A stretch of DNA of 64,000 nt. It comes from Callaeas wilsoni. Its lineage: Eukaryota > Chordata > Aves > Passeriformes > Callaeidae. The stretch covers positions 1 through 64,000 of the forward strand of contig VWPU01010344.1 in assembly GCA_013398955.1 (NCBI GenBank). Reading direction: 5' to 3'. The notes under the pieces are model-generated. The model saw only the letters and a list, made by a program, of their open reading frames with translations, had not been told where the DNA came from and ran no database searches. Within the stretch, counting starts at the first letter, position 1. Every line of letters starts with the position of its first letter. Shown in pieces: positions 62,561 to 64,000 of the stretch. Position numbers and translations under genes: made by a program.

Positions 62561-64000
62561 CCACTCAATACTGACCTGATCATGATTAGTCTAATGCACA
62601 AGTGCTCCTACCTGACAAGATCAAGAGATTATGTGAGATTACAGGGAACAGTACCATCATTACTCGTATGTCACCTTCACTCTGGGGAACGAGTCCTTTT
62701 GAAGACACACCCACTGTATCTTCCTCTGTGGCCACCGAAGACTCACTGCCACAAACCTCCCATCACACCTTAAAAAACTTAAAACACACAAGGAGGTTGC
62801 TAACCTCTGGAGGACAGAAAGTTACTTCTGGTGTTTGAAAGCAAGGTGGAAGACAGTCTTTATCTTGTGTGGGGAAGAAAACTCTATTATCTTCTCAATA
62901 TCTGTGCACTTTCTATATTCTCTTACTCCTTCTACCTAACAAATTTATTTAATTCTTGGCTAAGTCAAGTAGTGATGATATGGCCTGTGCTGCTGCTAAA
63001 ATTTCTTAATGCTTTACTGAAAACATGAAACAAACACAGGAAAAAAAATAAAGAGAAAATTAAGACACCATGATTCAGTGCTGCACCTCATGCTACTGAC
63101 ATCGAAATAAAACTTCCCTTTCCCAAGTCACTGTTATTTGACTTGTGCCCCTCTAGCTCCGTCTGGCTGTTCCTCATACAATGCTAGCCCAGCATACAAC
63201 ACACAGTGTGCCTCTAGATCCCTCCTCTCTCTTCTACCATCACGAAATGGCTCTCTGAGCCTAATTTGTTTTCCTGCTGGCTCAGCCATGACACCTGAAA
63301 TCCTTCAGCCACTTATTTTTTTCCTCATGGCTGTTCACAGCACATAGATGGCAGTTTGTGAAGGATGCCTGCATGGACTGGAGAGCAGAGTGATGGCCAC
63401 TGGCAGAAACGCACCACCATTCCATCTCACCTCAGCTGCTTCACACGGCCTGGAAACCTTTCTTCTACCAATTTTGCTTCATCTCATTCCCACTCCCATC
63501 AATTTGCCCAGCAAAATAAACGATAATAAAACTCTTTGCAAAGGCCTCAGACTCTAAAGTTACTACTACACAGTCACCATTTTCAGAAATGTCCATCTTA
63601 TCAAGAAATAGTAAAAAGGAAATTCAAATGTTTGAAAGACTCCCTTTCAAGTCCCAGCCATTGCTGAAGCTCAATTTCTTCTCTGCTAGCCAGCATGGCA
63701 GGCAGCTCAGCAGACACAGTTTTATACAGAAAAATTTCCATATGGTCACGTGCTTTCTTCAAACCAAGAACTTCTTTTTTCATCTTTACTGACTTACTGA
63801 AGTATTTTAATTATCTGCTGCAGCATCAGGGCTGAGATGGTAAAGCAGTGAACTGTAGTTTTAGGCTTTCAACTTGTCTGAGAAAGGAGCCTCATTTTTT
63901 ATATAGCCTGTTTTCATCTGAACACTGAAAACTCATCAACCATGCCTTCACAAGTATAGCCCAAATTTCATTTGCACATTCAGGTAAGTAATTTTAAGTA

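Larger units (their letters stand above)
59098..64000. other. Non-coding sequence with candidate regulatory segments
   Basis: No gene was recognised. A CA repeat lies at 59179-59189 and an ATT repeat at 61678-61694. Two complex, motif-rich segments (59400-59960 and 61980-62560) are listed separately. Frames are all under 95 codons. The last 1.4 kb has only AT-rich unique sequence with short frames. Confidence 0.5.

Noticed and set aside
1..64000. CRISPR arrays, prokaryotic operons, tRNA or rRNA genes, endogenous retrovirus
   Set aside because: No regular spaced repeats, no ribosome-site-led frames, no tRNA cloverleaf noticed and no retroviral gag, pol or LTR pair seen. The RT remnants match CR1 LINE motifs and not retroviral ones.

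Overview
The window looks like bird nuclear DNA, or less likely another archosaur or turtle. The interspersed repeats I can recognise all belong to the CR1 family of LINE retrotransposons. Most are short, 5'-truncated or internally deleted pieces, and they cover only about 6% of the window. The rest is AT-rich single-copy sequence with little simple repeat and no mammalian-type SINEs. I cannot name the species or the chromosome.

Layout. Bases 1-250 are the right-hand edge of a CpG island whose centre lies to the left, so a promoter or first exon is probably at or just beyond base 1. From 251 to 64000 I recognise no known protein-coding gene, rRNA, tRNA or CRISPR. The simplest reading is a long first intron of a gene transcribed to the right from that island, or intergenic DNA beside a gene transcribed to the left. 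A good GTGAGT donor on the minus strand at 171-166 keeps the second option open. CR1 pieces lie at 2395-3905 (-), 7877-8045 (-), 19741-19985 (-), 28311-28537 (-), 47011-47705 (-), 55010-55872 (+) and 59016-59097 (+). The two largest carry broken reverse-transcriptase reading frames.

Most open frames are what chance gives in AT-rich DNA. The exception by length is an ATG-started frame of 291 codons at 36535-37410, in a GC-rich, stop-poor block with frames open on both strands and a CpG cluster at 37161-37287. Three shorter frames have exon-like features but no family I recognise: 4628-4870 (-, signal-peptide-like), 47843-48066 (+) and 52644-52889 (-).

Smaller curiosities are a perfect 13-bp-stem hairpin at 49554-49584, an exact 21-bp sequence shared by 15156-15176 and 24344-24364, an AATAAA-plus-poly(A) signature at 15014-15044, a NotI-containing GC hairpin at 46444-46461, and several complex, homeodomain-motif-rich segments that look like candidate regulatory DNA. 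I found no convincing new biological system. The points worth testing are the 36.5-37.4 kb block, the exon-like frames and the candidate regulatory segments.
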